Below are positions 1-9,078 of a stretch of 39,050 bases of DNA, piece after piece (positions within the stretch are counted from its first letter, which is position 1; every line of letters starts with the position of its first letter). The notes beneath the pieces are model-generated. The model saw nothing but the letters and a program-made list of their open reading frames with translations. It had not been told where the DNA came from and ran no database searches. The position numbers were made by a program, and so were the translations under genes. The DNA is from Aquisalimonas sp. (GTDB lineage Bacteria; Pseudomonadota; Gammaproteobacteria; Nitrococcales; Aquisalimonadaceae), in contig NZ_SKOG01000042.1 of the NCBI RefSeq assembly GCF_007120195.1, positions 1-39,050 of the forward strand, read 5' to 3'.

Positions 1-159
1 CTGTCCCGTAAATAAGTTGCGAAAATTGGCGTGGATCCTGACGGTTCCTGGCAAGGCGCGCCGACGAGGCGTAGCGGGGACTACGGCGAGGAGGCGCAAC
101 GCCGCCAGGGGCCGTCAGGGCTGCGACAATCGTAACGTTATTTGCGGGACAGGACACTA
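1..159. mobile_element. Palindromic MITE-like element, IS630-type ends (5' end cut by window)
   Basis: The two halves are near-complementary over their whole length. CTGTCCCG at 1-8 pairs with CGGGACAG at 145-152, TAAATAA near 9-15 mirrors TTATTTG near 138-144, and the inner CTGACGG/TTCCTGG motifs near 37-54 mirror CCAGGGGCCGTCAG near 104-118. The right end reads GGACACTAG, so the terminal repeat would be TAGTGTCCTGTCCCG. It sits in a CTAG, the preferred target of IS630-type elements, which duplicate TA. There is no coding capacity. The first seven or so bases of the left end lie outside the window. The non-autonomous (MITE) nature and the family are inferred from structure. Confidence 0.6.
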
Positions 160-565
160 GGGACCACCGAGCGCGAAGTCCACGCCGTGTACCCGAACAT
201 GACCGTCCTGCAGTGGCCGCGCACCCGTGCCGAGCTCCCCGGGACGAAGGAGGGCTTGCGCCGAGGGCGACTGCGGCGCCTGCACGGCCCCAACGGTGCC
301 CTGCACCCGACGCAACAGGCCCTGGTGGAGTGCCACGGTTCTCAGTGTTGCTTCTATACCCCCGGATTCGTAATGTCACTGTTCGCCATGTACCACAGCG
401 AAAAACGCCCCTCGCGGCAGCGCATTCAGGATGTTCTCGCCGGTACTCTGTGCCGTTGCACTGGCTACCGGCCCATCATCGCCGCCGCCGAGCGCATGTA
501 CGGCCTGGGGAGTAACGACCACTTCAGCGCCACCGAAAAGGAGACGGTGGAGCGGCTGCGGGCGC
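160..565 (+). pseudogene. xdhA: Xanthine dehydrogenase small subunit (XdhA) remnant
   Basis: XdhA is the FAD and 2[2Fe-2S] subunit of xanthine dehydrogenase. Recognisable pieces are REVHAVYPNMTVLQW, RTRAELPGTKEG, GALHPTQQALVECHGSQC, TPGFVMSLFAMYH, and IQDVLAGTLCRCTGYRPII. After TKEG an extra base shifts the frame; read one base on, the DNA still spells CAEGDCGAC, the first cluster loop. The segment between that loop and GALHP is deleted. One cluster cysteine is Tyr (FYTPG where FCTPG is expected). After about 170 residues the FAD domain is absent and sequence passes straight into XdhB. The gene cannot make a working subunit. It starts directly at the scar GGACACTAGG. Confidence 0.8.
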
Positions 566-571
566 TGCGCG

Positions 572-726
572 GTGATGACCGCCGACGATCTGCCTGCCGG
601 GCGCGACGTGGGTCCTGTCTTCGCCGGCGATCCGGTATTCGCCGAGGATACCATCAGCTACTGGGGTCAGCGGTGGTCATTGAAACACGGCGCATGGGCG
701 GCGGTTTCGGTGGCAAGGAGACCCAG
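572..726 (+). pseudogene. xdhB: Xanthine dehydrogenase molybdenum subunit (XdhB) remnant
   Basis: Two short pieces of the molybdopterin-binding subunit survive. VMTADDLPAGRDVGPVFAG followed by DPVFAEDTISYWGQ (from 572) corresponds to the N-terminal part, and VVIETRRMGGGFGGKETQ (about 673-726) to the molybdopterin loop that lies hundreds of residues later in intact XdhB. The two pieces are in different frames and the middle of the gene is missing. It follows the xdhA remnant in the usual xdhA-xdhB order. The homology ends at GGKETQ, where a remnant on the opposite strand begins. Confidence 0.75.
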
Positions 727-1002
727 CCGGCCAGCGCGCCCGGTACGGCAATGCCCACAGAGGCAAAGCCGCTGGAGATAATACAGGTATTGGGCCGCTT
801 CGCCGGGTAGAGCCGCGCCATCTACGCCTTGTGTACGCCTACACGTCGGAGATGGCGATATCCTCGGGGGCGAGCGCCTGGCGCAGGTCCGAGACGATCT
901 TCTGCGGCTTGACCGTAGATCCGCTATCCTAGTGTCCTCGCACAGTTCGGCGACCTGCGCGGCGTACTTGGTGATGGGCTGATACAGTTCAGCCGCTTTC
1001 AT
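725..1002 (-). pseudogene. Acetolactate synthase-type ThDP enzyme remnant
   Basis: Read on the minus strand, AAELYQPITKYAAQV (from 1002 down) matches the N-terminal domain of acetolactate synthase-like enzymes. KPQKIVSDLRQALAPEDIAI and ISDVGVHK match the start of the C-terminal ThDP domain, followed by MARLYP and KRPNTCIISSGFASVGIAVP. Reading this needs frameshifts, and TAG stands where Trp is expected before MARLYP. About 240 residues between the two parts are gone, and the join carries GGACACTAGG (928-937). The enzyme class is clear; whether it was biosynthetic IlvB, AlsS or a relative is not. Confidence 0.65.
928..937 (+). mobile_element. CCTAGTGTCC scar (IS630-like end) inside the ThDP-enzyme remnant
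   Basis: The 10-mer CCTAGTGTCC is identical to the reverse complement of 152-161 and to copies at 30192 and 32898. Here it lies exactly where the central part of an acetolactate synthase-like gene is missing, so it probably marks an insertion followed by deletion. Confidence 0.5.
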
Positions 1003-1181
1003 GCGATTCCTTTACTTCCATGGCACTTGGCTTTGGTTACGTCCTGGTCGCTCGCGCAATTGCTCAAGCGCCCAGGGCTGTTTCACCCTGGCGGCTATGT
1101 GTCGTGGCACCGCTCAATCGTTTCGTATACTCCATCTGTCCGGAAAGTACATTCCGGTTCCGAAAATGGAAAGGAAAGCGC

Positions 1182-1679
1182 ATGTCCCAATCCGAGGCAC
1201 CGTATCCCGGCCTGTTCCGGCGGCTCGCCGCGCTTGTCTACGACTCCATGCTGGTGACCGCTATTGTCATCGCTGCAACGGCGCTGCTGTTGCCGGTTAC
1301 CGGCGGTGAAGCCATAGACGCCCTCGGCCCGGCAACGCTGCTCTACCAAGCCTACCTGCTTACGGTGGTGTTCTTGTTCTTTGGCTACTGCTGGACGCAC
1401 GGCGGCCAGACACTCGGCATGAAAGCATGGCGCCTGCGCCTGCGGCGCGCGGACAGTGGCCCCGTGACCTGGCGGGCGGCCATCCTGCGTTACGGGGCCG
1501 CCCTGCTGGCCTGGGTCCCGCTGGTTCTGATCTTTATTCTGAGCTATCAGATGGGACTGGCGTCCATCGCCTGGATCCCCGTAGCGGGGGTGTTCCTGTG
1601 GAGTCTCGGAAGCCGCCAGCGACCGGCCTGGCACGACCACTTGGCGGGTACGCGGGTCGTTGTTGAACCACGGGAATGA
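1182..1679 (+). CDS. RDD family integral membrane protein
   Basis: The product has 165 residues. The ATG at 1182 follows an AAGGAAAG ribosome site. The family hallmarks are visible: Arg13/Arg14 with Asp21 in RRLAALVYDSML at the start of the first membrane helix, a second hydrophobic helix around residues 50-70, the cytoplasmic stretch GQTLGMKAWRLRLRR, two more hydrophobic segments at about 95-140, and the closing WHDHLAGTRVV. RDD proteins are small inner-membrane proteins of mostly unknown function; some have been linked to ion or pH tolerance. It converges on lptG with only 33 bp between them, and its last codons are duplicated there. Confidence 0.85.
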   Translation: MSQSEAPYPGLFRRLAALVYDSMLVTAIVIAATALLLPVTGGEAIDALGPATLLYQAYLLTVVFLFFGYCWTHGGQTLGMKAWRLRLRRADSGPVTWRAAILRYGAALLAWVPLVLIFILSYQMGLASIAWIPVAGVFLWSLGSRQRPAWHDHLAGTRVVVEPRE

Positions 1680-1714
1680 CTTACGCGGGCCGTTATTGAG
1701 CCAGGGGAATGCCT
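1649..1714. repeat. 33-bp imperfect tandem duplication at the RDD gene end
   Basis: 1649-1681 and 1682-1714 align without gaps with 28 of 33 bases identical. The first copy encodes the last residues and stop of the RDD protein; the second fills the whole gap to lptG and ends inside the lptG stop codon. Confidence 0.75.
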
Positions 1715-2774
1715 AGCGAATGCGCGCGGTGAAGTAAACCGCCGCGGCCAGACACACGAGCGTGGGCAGCAGGGCGCTGATCATCGGCGGGATTCCGTAG
1801 ACCAGGCCCAGGTGGTTCAACAGCCGGTTTGCCAGGTAGAAGGCGATACCGATCATGACGCCGACAAAGATGCGCTGCCCGGCGCCCGTTGAGCGTAAGG
1901 TACTGAAGGCCAGTGGGATGGTGAGCAGTAGCATGGTCAGCGTGGCAAGCGGTGTGCCGATCTTCAGCCACAATGCCAGCTCGTAGTGTTCGCTCTCGAG
2001 GTCATTGCGCTGCAGGTAACCGATGTATGTCCACAGATCAACCATGGACAGGGTCCCAGGCTCCACCACCACCACGTCCAGGACGTCCGGCCTCAGGCCG
2101 GCCTCCCAGAACATGCTCTCTTCAGCCTCAATTGCAACGCTGTTGTCCGCGAACTGGTTCCGGCGCACATCCTGAAGCAACCAGCCATCGCCTTGGTACG
2201 CCGCGCGGCCGGCAGTGATCACCTGCTCCAGGGCCCGGTTGCCGTCGAACGCGTAAATCGTCACATCCTCGAGCAGCTCGGCACTGGGTGCCGAGCCGAC
2301 GCTGATGAAACGCCGCCCATCCCGTGCCCAGAAGCCGTCGCGGCTCAGCATGGAGACGTCACCCCCGCGCGCCTGCACCTCGACGTCCAGCGACGCCCGC
2401 TCGGCCGGCGGCACCACCCATTCGCCAATCGCCGCGGCGACCACCGCCAGCAACACACCAGCGACCATGACCGAGCGACCGATGTTGAGCACAGACATCC
2501 CCGCCGCGCGCATGACCACAAGCTCTGAGCGCGCCGCCATGCCGCCCAGGGTCATAAGACTGCCGATCAGCGTGGCAATCGGGAAGGCTTCGTAGGCACG
2601 TTGCGGTCCGGTTAAACCAACGTGCAATAACGCCTGCAACGCGGTGTATTCGTCATCGATATCCGCGCTTTCCTCGACAAAGGAGAAAACCAGCTCCATG
2701 GAGACAATAATTAGTAGGACCGTTAGGCTGCCGCCAATCACAGCCTTGGCGATGTAGCGGTCCAGGATTCTCAT
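1713..2774 (-). CDS. lptG: LPS export ABC transporter permease LptG
   Basis: The product has 353 residues, normal for LptG. It starts MRILDRYIAKAVIGG, the cytoplasmic lead-in to the first transmembrane helix, has further helices near 60-120, a large periplasmic jellyroll-type region in the middle and a C-terminal helix bundle ending in AAVYFTARIR. LptF and LptG form the transmembrane core of the LptB2FG ABC transporter, which extracts LPS from the inner membrane and passes it to LptC-A-D. Its ATG overlaps the lptF stop as ATGA, a sign of coupled translation. Conserved gene order and the paired paralogue make the assignment secure. Confidence 0.93.
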   Translation of the reverse strand: MRILDRYIAKAVIGGSLTVLLIIVSMELVFSFVEESADIDDEYTALQALLHVGLTGPQRAYEAFPIATLIGSLMTLGGMAARSELVVMRAAGMSVLNIGRSVMVAGVLLAVVAAAIGEWVVPPAERASLDVEVQARGGDVSMLSRDGFWARDGRRFISVGSAPSAELLEDVTIYAFDGNRALEQVITAGRAAYQGDGWLLQDVRRNQFADNSVAIEAEESMFWEAGLRPDVLDVVVVEPGTLSMVDLWTYIGYLQRNDLESEHYELALWLKIGTPLATLTMLLLTIPLAFSTLRSTGAGQRIFVGVMIGIAFYLANRLLNHLGLVYGIPPMISALLPTLVCLAAAVYFTARIR

Positions 2775-3889
2775 GCGCCTCTCCGGTTCCGCCCGGGCTT
2801 CCCCTTGCCGGGTCGCAATTGCAGTAGCCCGTACTGACGGGAGAGCCACACCACCGCCAGGATCGCAACGATGGCGTGCACGGGCCAGAGCCCAATCCAG
2901 GGCGGCAGGGTGCCGTCCTCGAGCCAACCCTGGCTCAGGGTCAAGCCGTTCGAGTACACGGCGTAGACCAGCACCGCCAGCAGCAGCCGCCCGTAGCGAC
3001 CCTCCCGTGGCGAACTGCGGCTCAAGGGTATCGCCATCAACCCAAGGGTCACGACCATCACCGGCATGGATAGCCGCCACTGGAGCTCTGAGGTATCCCG
3101 CAAATCGTCGGAACCCCAGAGCTCATTCGTGGGCTGCCCGTCCCGGCGCACGCGCACATCGGGCGGTTCACCTTCCGCGATTCGCACGCCGTGAACCTTG
3201 TAGCGGTAATCCCGCCAGCGGCCACTCCCGGGTACGCCGTCATAGCGCCGCCCGTCGAGCAGCATGAGGTACTGATCACCGGTATCCGGGTCCGCCTCCA
3301 CGTAGCCTTCATCGGCTGCCAGCAGGATCTGCTCGCCGCCCCGGCGGGCCTGCAGGAAGACATTCCGCATGCGCTCTCCGTCCTCGGAGAAGCGTTCAAT
3401 ATAAAACATGCCGTCCGCCTGACTCGACTGGATGAAGCGCCCGGGCCGTATCGCCTGGATCTCCACCGCTTCACGCGCCAGCTGCTCCGCCTCGCGCCCT
3501 TCCCGTGCGGCCCACGGCCCCATTTCCAGAGCCATCCAGGCGATCACCACCGTCAACGGCACCACCAGTATGACCAGCGCGCGGTAGAGCTCCCGTGGGC
3601 CGACCCCGCAGGCGCCGAGTGCGGCCATTTCGCTGTCGCGGTACAGCCGCCCCAGCGCGAGTATGATGCCAAGAAAGAAACTCCCCGGGATGGCGAGGGC
3701 CAGGTAGCTCAACGCCTTGTAACCCATGAGCTGCATGACCATGTCGCCCGGCAGGCTGCCGCTTGCCGCATCACCGAGGTAACGCACCAGGCGATTGGTG
3801 AAAAGCACGGCCACAAGCACCAGCGTGACCGCCAGCCAAGCCTGGGCGATCTCGCGGATCAGGTAGCGACTGACAATGGAAAGTCCCAC
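2771..3889 (-). CDS. lptF: LPS export ABC transporter permease LptF
   Basis: The product has 372 residues. It begins SIVSRYLIREIAQAWLAV, then come paired helices with NRLVRYLGDAASG between them, the cytoplasmic coupling segment GRLYRDSEMAALGACGVGP, a periplasmic beta-rich domain of about 150 residues (for example GRFIQSSQADGMFYIERFSE) and three C-terminal helices with SRSSPREGRYGR between two of them. It is the partner of LptG in the LPS export permease. The gene is divergent from pepA, as in Pseudomonas and Halomonas, and shares a 311-bp intergenic region with it. It is essential in most Gram-negative bacteria. Confidence 0.94.
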   Translation of the reverse strand: MGLSIVSRYLIREIAQAWLAVTLVLVAVLFTNRLVRYLGDAASGSLPGDMVMQLMGYKALSYLALAIPGSFFLGIILALGRLYRDSEMAALGACGVGPRELYRALVILVVPLTVVIAWMALEMGPWAAREGREAEQLAREAVEIQAIRPGRFIQSSQADGMFYIERFSEDGERMRNVFLQARRGGEQILLAADEGYVEADPDTGDQYLMLLDGRRYDGVPGSGRWRDYRYKVHGVRIAEGEPPDVRVRRDGQPTNELWGSDDLRDTSELQWRLSMPVMVVTLGLMAIPLSRSSPREGRYGRLLLAVLVYAVYSNGLTLSQGWLEDGTLPPWIGLWPVHAIVAILAVVWLSRQYGLLQLRPGKGKPGRNRRGA

Positions 3890-4200
3890 GCTGGCACCCT
3901 CTTCTTTCAGTTAAGCAACCGTATTGCCCGCGCGGCGCGGCACCGTGCGTTGTCGGTAGAAAACTTCGCAAGAAAGGCTGTTCGGTTCGCCGGTGGCCTC
4001 TCCCCCGCGATTCCTGCAGAATGCTGCGTTAGACTGCCGCACTGGGCGGGTGCGCCGTCGCCGACTCGGCAACGGGACGGCCGCAGCCGTTCAGCGCTGC
4101 CCAAGGGGCAAGAGGATACCAGTGAGCGCCGGTCAGGCGCGCGCTTCCTTGACAGACTGAGGATAGTTCCACAGACAAGGCCACGACCGAGGAGTTGCAC
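3890..4200. other. Divergent lptF/pepA intergenic region
   Basis: This 311-bp region has no supported gene. It must hold the promoters for lptFG (leftward) and pepA (rightward). A TTGACA hexamer at 4149-4154 could be a -35 box for pepA, but no convincing -10 box lies 16-18 bp downstream, so the call is weak. A GAGGAG ribosome site at 4189-4194 sets the pepA start. Confidence 0.5.
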
Positions 4201-5694
4201 TTGGAATACGCCGTCAAGAGCGGTAGTCCGGAAAAGCAGCGATCAGCCTGTGTCGTCGTCGGCGTATTGGAGCACCGCCGCCTGTCCAGTGCCGCCACGC
4301 AGCTGGACCAGGCCTGCGATGGCTACCTGTCCCAACTGGTACGCCGCGGCGACATGGACGGCCGCCAGGGGCAATCCCTGATGCTGCACAGGATTGCCGG
4401 GCTTGTATGCGATCGTGTGTTGCTGATCGGGCTGGGACGGGAGCGGGAATGTGATGACCGCGCCTTCAGCAAGGCCATTGAGACCATGGACGCGGCACTG
4501 CGAAACTCCGGTGCCAGCGAGGCCACCTGTTATCTCAGCGAGATCGGCGTCAAGGGCCGGGATGTGTTCTGGCGCATCCGCACGGGGGCCCGCACGATGG
4601 AGACGCTGCAATACCGTTTCGACCGGCTGAAGACGGGCAAGGGCGATGCGCCGGGAGTAGCCCTGCGACGCATTACGTTTAGCGTCCCGAGCCGTCGCGA
4701 ACTCGGCGACGGCGACAAGGCAGCCCGGGAAGGGCATGCCATGGGGCGAGGTATGAATCTCGCCCGCGACCTGGGAAATCTGCCCGGTAATTATTGCACG
4801 CCGCGATACCTCGGGGAACAGGCCGGGGACCTGGCGGCAAGGCACCCACGCCTGGAGGCGCAACTCCTCGACGAGACGGCGATGGAGGAACTCGGCATGG
4901 GCGCGCTGCTCGCCGTCTCCCGCGGCAGCCAGGAGGAAGCCCGTTTAATCGTCGTCCACTACCGCGGCGGCGACAACGATACCGCTCCCTACACCCTGGT
5001 GGGCAAAGGCATCACGTTCGATACGGGGGGTATATCGATCAAGCCCAGTGCCAGCATGGACGAGATGAAGTTCGACATGTGCGGTGCAGCCAGCGTGTTC
5101 GGCACCATGCAGGCCGTCGCGGAGCTGGAATTGCCCATTAACGTGGTGGGCATCATTGCCGCGGCCGAGAACATGCCCGATGGCCGCGCTATCAAGCCCG
5201 GCGACATCATCACCAGCATGTCCAGCCAAACCATCGAGGTGCTCAACACCGACGCGGAAGGGCGCCTGGTCCTGTGCGATGCGTTGACCTACGCGGAGCG
5301 CTTCCGTCCCGCCGCCGTGGTGGATATCGCCACCCTGACCGGCGCCGCCATCGTGGCGCTTGGGCATCACACGCACGGCCTTATGGGCAATAGCAGCACG
5401 CTCGTCAATGAGCTGCTCAGCGCGGGCAAGGCGGCAGGCGACCGCGCGTGGGAGCTGCCCATGGGCGATGAGTACCAGGAGCAGCTCAAGAGCAACTTTG
5501 CTGACATGGCGAATATCGGTGGACAGCCGGCGGGATCCATCACGGCAGGCTGTTTTCTCAGCCGATACACACGGCGCTACCGCTGGGCCCACCTGGACAT
5601 CGCAGGCACGGCCTGGAAGTCCGGCGATCAGAAAGGGGCCACGGGCCGCCCCGTCGCGTTGCTGAGCCAGTGGCTGCTGGATCGGGCATGCTGA
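4201..5694 (+). CDS. pepA: Leucyl aminopeptidase PepA (M17)
   Basis: The product has 497 residues, close to E. coli PepA (503). I chose TTG 4201 because GAGGAG ends 6 bp upstream and the protein then begins (M)EYAVKSGSPEKQ, as in other PepA proteins; TTG 4195 would touch the ribosome site. The M17 signature NTDAEGRL is at residues 349-356 and the metal-binding segment GKGITFDTGGISIKPS starts at about residue 268. The enzyme is a hexameric dimetal aminopeptidase of the cytoplasm that removes N-terminal residues and degrades Cys-Gly. In E. coli it also binds DNA in carAB control and plasmid resolution. It heads pepA-holC-valS. Confidence 0.95.
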   Translation: MEYAVKSGSPEKQRSACVVVGVLEHRRLSSAATQLDQACDGYLSQLVRRGDMDGRQGQSLMLHRIAGLVCDRVLLIGLGRERECDDRAFSKAIETMDAALRNSGASEATCYLSEIGVKGRDVFWRIRTGARTMETLQYRFDRLKTGKGDAPGVALRRITFSVPSRRELGDGDKAAREGHAMGRGMNLARDLGNLPGNYCTPRYLGEQAGDLAARHPRLEAQLLDETAMEELGMGALLAVSRGSQEEARLIVVHYRGGDNDTAPYTLVGKGITFDTGGISIKPSASMDEMKFDMCGAASVFGTMQAVAELELPINVVGIIAAAENMPDGRAIKPGDIITSMSSQTIEVLNTDAEGRLVLCDALTYAERFRPAAVVDIATLTGAAIVALGHHTHGLMGNSSTLVNELLSAGKAAGDRAWELPMGDEYQEQLKSNFADMANIGGQPAGSITAGCFLSRYTRRYRWAHLDIAGTAWKSGDQKGATGRPVALLSQWLLDRAC

Positions 5695-5714
5695 TCAGCG
5701 CAGGCTGTTGAACC

Positions 5715-6149
5715 ATGGTGCGGGTTGACTTCCATATTTTGTCGTCCAGTGACGCGCACACGCGGCTGATCTACGCCTGCCGACTCACGGACAAGGCGCG
5801 CGCACGCAATCACCGCGTGTATCTGCGCGTGGCGGATGAGGCGCTCGCCAGCGAGCTCGACGCACTGCTGTGGACCTTTCGCGACCGCAGCTTCGTCCCT
5901 CACGCGATCGACGCCCCGGGGGCGGCGGACGAGGCCGTACTGATTGGCACTGGTGATGCCCCAAGTCGCGGCGAGCCCGATCTGCTGGTCAATCTCGCGC
6001 CCGATCCCGTGGCGGCCCCGGAGCGGTTTCGGCGCATCGTCGAGGTTGGCGATGACGACCAAGCGGTCCGCCAGGCTGCGCGCAACCGCTTTCGCTGGTA
6101 CCGGGAGCGGGGTATCGAGCCCGAGCACCGCACGGTGGATGTCTCGTGA
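5715..6149 (+). CDS. holC: DNA polymerase III chi subunit HolC
   Basis: The product has 144 residues. It starts MVRVDFHILSSSDAHTRLIYAC, has the family core KARARNHRVYLRVADEALASEL followed by LLWTFRDRSFVPH, and ends with an Arg-rich helix (RNRFRWYRERGIEP). Chi forms a heterodimer with psi in the clamp-loader complex and binds the C-terminal tail of SSB, linking the replisome to coated single strands. It lies 20 bp after pepA and 69 bp before valS, the standard gammaproteobacterial order, which supports an assignment that sequence alone would make a little less firm. Confidence 0.9.
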   Translation: MVRVDFHILSSSDAHTRLIYACRLTDKARARNHRVYLRVADEALASELDALLWTFRDRSFVPHAIDAPGAADEAVLIGTGDAPSRGEPDLLVNLAPDPVAAPERFRRIVEVGDDDQAVRQAARNRFRWYRERGIEPEHRTVDVS

Positions 6150-6218
6150 CGCAAGAAGGGGCAGGCTGGCACGCTAAGGCACTGACATCATTCCCATCGA
6201 CCGACACACAGGCGACGC

Positions 6219-8990
6219 ATGGACAAGACGTACGACCCACACCGGATTGAACAGCGCTGGTACGCCACCTGGGAGCGGGAGCACTACTTCGCGCCGTCAG
6301 GCGAGGGTGAGCCCTACTGCATCATGATCCCGCCGCCCAACGTTACCGGCACCTTGCACATGGGCCATGCGTTCCAGGACACCATCATGGATGTCCTCAT
6401 CCGTTATCACCGCATGCAGGGCAACAACACCCTCTGGCAGCCGGGCACGGACCACGCGGGGATCGCCACGCAGATGGTAGTGGAGCGTCAGCTCAACGCC
6501 GAGGGCAAAAACCGGCACGACCTGGGGCGCGAGGCGTTCATTCAGCGCATCTGGGAGTGGCGGCAGGAATCCGGCGGCACCATTACGCGGCAGTTGCGCC
6601 GAATGGGCGCCTCCGTGGACTGGTCGCGGGAGCGATTCACCATGGATGCGGGCCTCTCCAATGCCGTGCGCGAGGTCTTCGTGCGACTCTTCGACGAGGG
6701 TCTGATCTACCGCGGCAAACGCCTGGTCAACTGGGATCCGGTACTGCGCACAGCCGTCTCCGATCTGGAGGTGGTCTCTGAGGAGGAGCAAGGCCATATC
6801 TGGCGCATGCGCTATCCGCTGGCGGATGGCAGTGGCCATGTCACCGTGGCCACCACCCGCCCGGAGACCATGCTCGGCGATACCGCGGTGGCGGTCCACC
6901 CGCAAGACGAGCGCTTCAGCCATCTGGTCGGCAAGACCGTGGAGCTGCCACTCACGGGCCGGCAGATCCCGGTGATCGCCGACGACTATGTGGATCCGGA
7001 ATTCGGCTCCGGCTGTCTAAAAATCACGCCAGCGCACGATTTCAACGACTACGCCGTGGGTGAGCGTCACGCGCTGCCGAAGATCAATGTCCTCACGGAA
7101 GACGCCCGCATCAACGACAATGCACCGGCCGCCTACCGGGGGCTCGACCGCTTCGAGGCGCGGGACCAGGTGGTGGCGGACCTGAAGGCGGCGGGCCTGC
7201 TGGAGGCGACGGACAAACACACGCTCATGGTCCCGCGCGGTGACCGCACCCACGCCGTGATCGAGCCGTTCCTGACAGACCAGTGGTTCGTGCGCGCGCA
7301 GCCGCTCGCAGGCCCGGCCATCGAGGCCGTGGAGGACGGGCGCATCCGCTTCGTGCCGGATAACTGGAAGAACACGTATTTCGACTGGATGCGCCGCATC
7401 GAGGACTGGTGCATCTCCCGGCAAATCTGGTGGGGCCACCGCATCCCGGCCTGGTACGACACCGACGGCAATGTCTTTGTGGCCCGTAACGAGGAGGCGG
7501 CACGGGGGAAGGCGCGCGCCCACCATGGCCGGGACGTGGAGCTCAGCCAGGACGAGGACGTGCTCGACACGTGGTTCTCCTCGGCTCTGTGGCCATTTTC
7601 CACCTTGGGCTGGCCGGAGGACACCAACGAGCTGCGCACATTCTACCCCACGAACGTGCTGGTCACCGGCTTCGATATCATCTTCTTCTGGGTCGCCCGG
7701 ATGATCATGATGGGCATGAAGTTCATGGAGGAGGTGCCATTCCGCGAGGTGTACATCCACGGGCTGGTCCGCGATTCAAGTGGTCAGAAGATGTCCAAAT
7801 CCAAAGGCAATGTCCTCGACCCCATCGACATCATCGACGGCATTGACCTCGACACCCTGGTGGAAAAGCGCACCTCGGGCATGATGCAGCCACAACTCGC
7901 CAAGCAGGTCGAGGCGATGACCCGCAAGGCCTTCCCGCAGGGCATCGCCTCCCACGGCGCCGACGCTCTGCGCTTTACCTTCTGCTCCCTGGCCACCACC
8001 GGGCGCGACGTGGTCTTTGACATGGGCCGCGCCGACGGTTATCGCAATTTCTGCAACAAGCTGTGGAACGCCGCCCGCTATGTCCTGATGAACACCGAGG
8101 GCGAGGATTGCGGGGCCGCCCCGGACGCGGAGATCCACTACACTGTCGCCGACCGCTGGATCCGCTCGCGCCTTGAGGCAGCCACCACGGAGATCAACCG
8201 CAACATTGACGCCTACCGGCTCGATCTCGCCTCCCAGGCGCTCTATGACTTCGTCTGGAACGAGTACTGCGACTGGTACCTGGAGCTCTCCAAACCCGTT
8301 CTGCAGTCCCCGCAGGAGGCGGCGTTGCGGCGCGGGACGCGCCAGACCCTGGTGCAGGTCCTCGAGACCGTCCTGCGGCTCGCCCACCCCATGATGCCCT
8401 TCATTACCGAAGAGATCTGGCAACGGGTCGCGCGGCTCGCCGGCAAGCAAGGGCCGACGATCATGCTGGAGTCCTTCCCGGTGGCCGACGGCGCCAGGGT
8501 GGACACCCGCGCGGAAGACGATGTCGCCTGGATTCAGGCCTTCATCCTGGGGGTCCGGCGCATCCGCGGCGAAATGGACATCTCCCCCAACCGCGCCCTG
8601 CCCGTGTTGCTGCAAAAGGGCAGTGCAAAGGACACGGGCCGTCTCGACGCCTACGGTGTCTTCCTGAGTCGCCTGGCCCGCCTGGAGCGCATGGACTGGC
8701 TGGCGTCGGACCAGCCAGCCCCGGAGGCAGCCATCGCGCTGGTTGGAGACATGCAGGTGCTGGTGCCGATGAAGGGCCTGATCGACAAGCATGCCGAGTT
8801 GGCGCGGCTGGACAAGGAACGTACCAAAGTGCGCAAGGAGCTCGAGAAGACGGACCGCAAGTTGGCCAACAGCAGTTTCGTGGAAAAGGCGCCCGCCGAG
8901 GTCGTCGACCAGGAACGGCAACGCCAGGAAGCGCGGCGTGCCACCCTGGCACAGCTCGACGATCAGTACGCGCGCATCGAGCACCTTTAA
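6219..8990 (+). CDS. valS: Valyl-tRNA synthetase ValS
   Basis: The product has 923 residues, within the usual range of about 880-950. The class I signatures are clear: [14 protein letters not shown] near residues 38-51 (HIGH-type) and KMSKS at 524-528. Between them lies the CP1 editing domain, with [17 protein letters not shown], which hydrolyses Thr-tRNAVal. [17 protein letters not shown] and the anticodon-binding helical domain follow. The last 65 residues form the tRNA-binding coiled coil ([20 protein letters not shown]). It charges tRNAVal in the cytoplasm and is the last gene of pepA-holC-valS. Confidence 0.97.
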   Translation: MDKTYDPHRIEQRWYATWEREHYFAPSGEGEPYCIMIPPPNVTGTLHMGHAFQDTIMDVLIRYHRMQGNNTLWQPGTDHAGIATQMVVERQLNAEGKNRHDLGREAFIQRIWEWRQESGGTITRQLRRMGASVDWSRERFTMDAGLSNAVREVFVRLFDEGLIYRGKRLVNWDPVLRTAVSDLEVVSEEEQGHIWRMRYPLADGSGHVTVATTRPETMLGDTAVAVHPQDERFSHLVGKTVELPLTGRQIPVIADDYVDPEFGSGCLKITPAHDFNDYAVGERHALPKINVLTEDARINDNAPAAYRGLDRFEARDQVVADLKAAGLLEATDKHTLMVPRGDRTHAVIEPFLTDQWFVRAQPLAGPAIEAVEDGRIRFVPDNWKNTYFDWMRRIEDWCISRQIWWGHRIPAWYDTDGNVFVARNEEAARGKARAHHGRDVELSQDEDVLDTWFSSALWPFSTLGWPEDTNELRTFYPTNVLVTGFDIIFFWVARMIMMGMKFMEEVPFREVYIHGLVRDSSGQKMSKSKGNVLDPIDIIDGIDLDTLVEKRTSGMMQPQLAKQVEAMTRKAFPQGIASHGADALRFTFCSLATTGRDVVFDMGRADGYRNFCNKLWNAARYVLMNTEGEDCGAAPDAEIHYTVADRWIRSRLEAATTEINRNIDAYRLDLASQALYDFVWNEYCDWYLELSKPVLQSPQEAALRRGTRQTLVQVLETVLRLAHPMMPFITEEIWQRVARLAGKQGPTIMLESFPVADGARVDTRAEDDVAWIQAFILGVRRIRGEMDISPNRALPVLLQKGSAKDTGRLDAYGVFLSRLARLERMDWLASDQPAPEAAIALVGDMQVLVPMKGLIDKHAELARLDKERTKVRKELEKTDRKLANSSFVEKAPAEVVDQERQRQEARRATLAQLDDQYARIEHL

Positions 8991-9078
8991 GGTGACTGGG
9001 GACGATTTCACAGGGCGGCCCGTACGATTGCTGAGGGCGCTGTTCGTATGATTCGCGGGGGAGGCGCCGGTCTGCCGG

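Noticed and set aside
3191-4381. 396-codon plus-strand frame across lptF and the pepA start
   Set aside because: It overlaps lptF antisense and the beginning of pepA in another frame, and shows no protein-like pattern.
7776-9011. 411-codon open frame antisense to valS
   Set aside because: It exactly mirrors a conserved gene in GC-rich DNA, has no ribosome site or recognisable motif, and its His/Gly/Leu-rich composition is that of an antisense reading.
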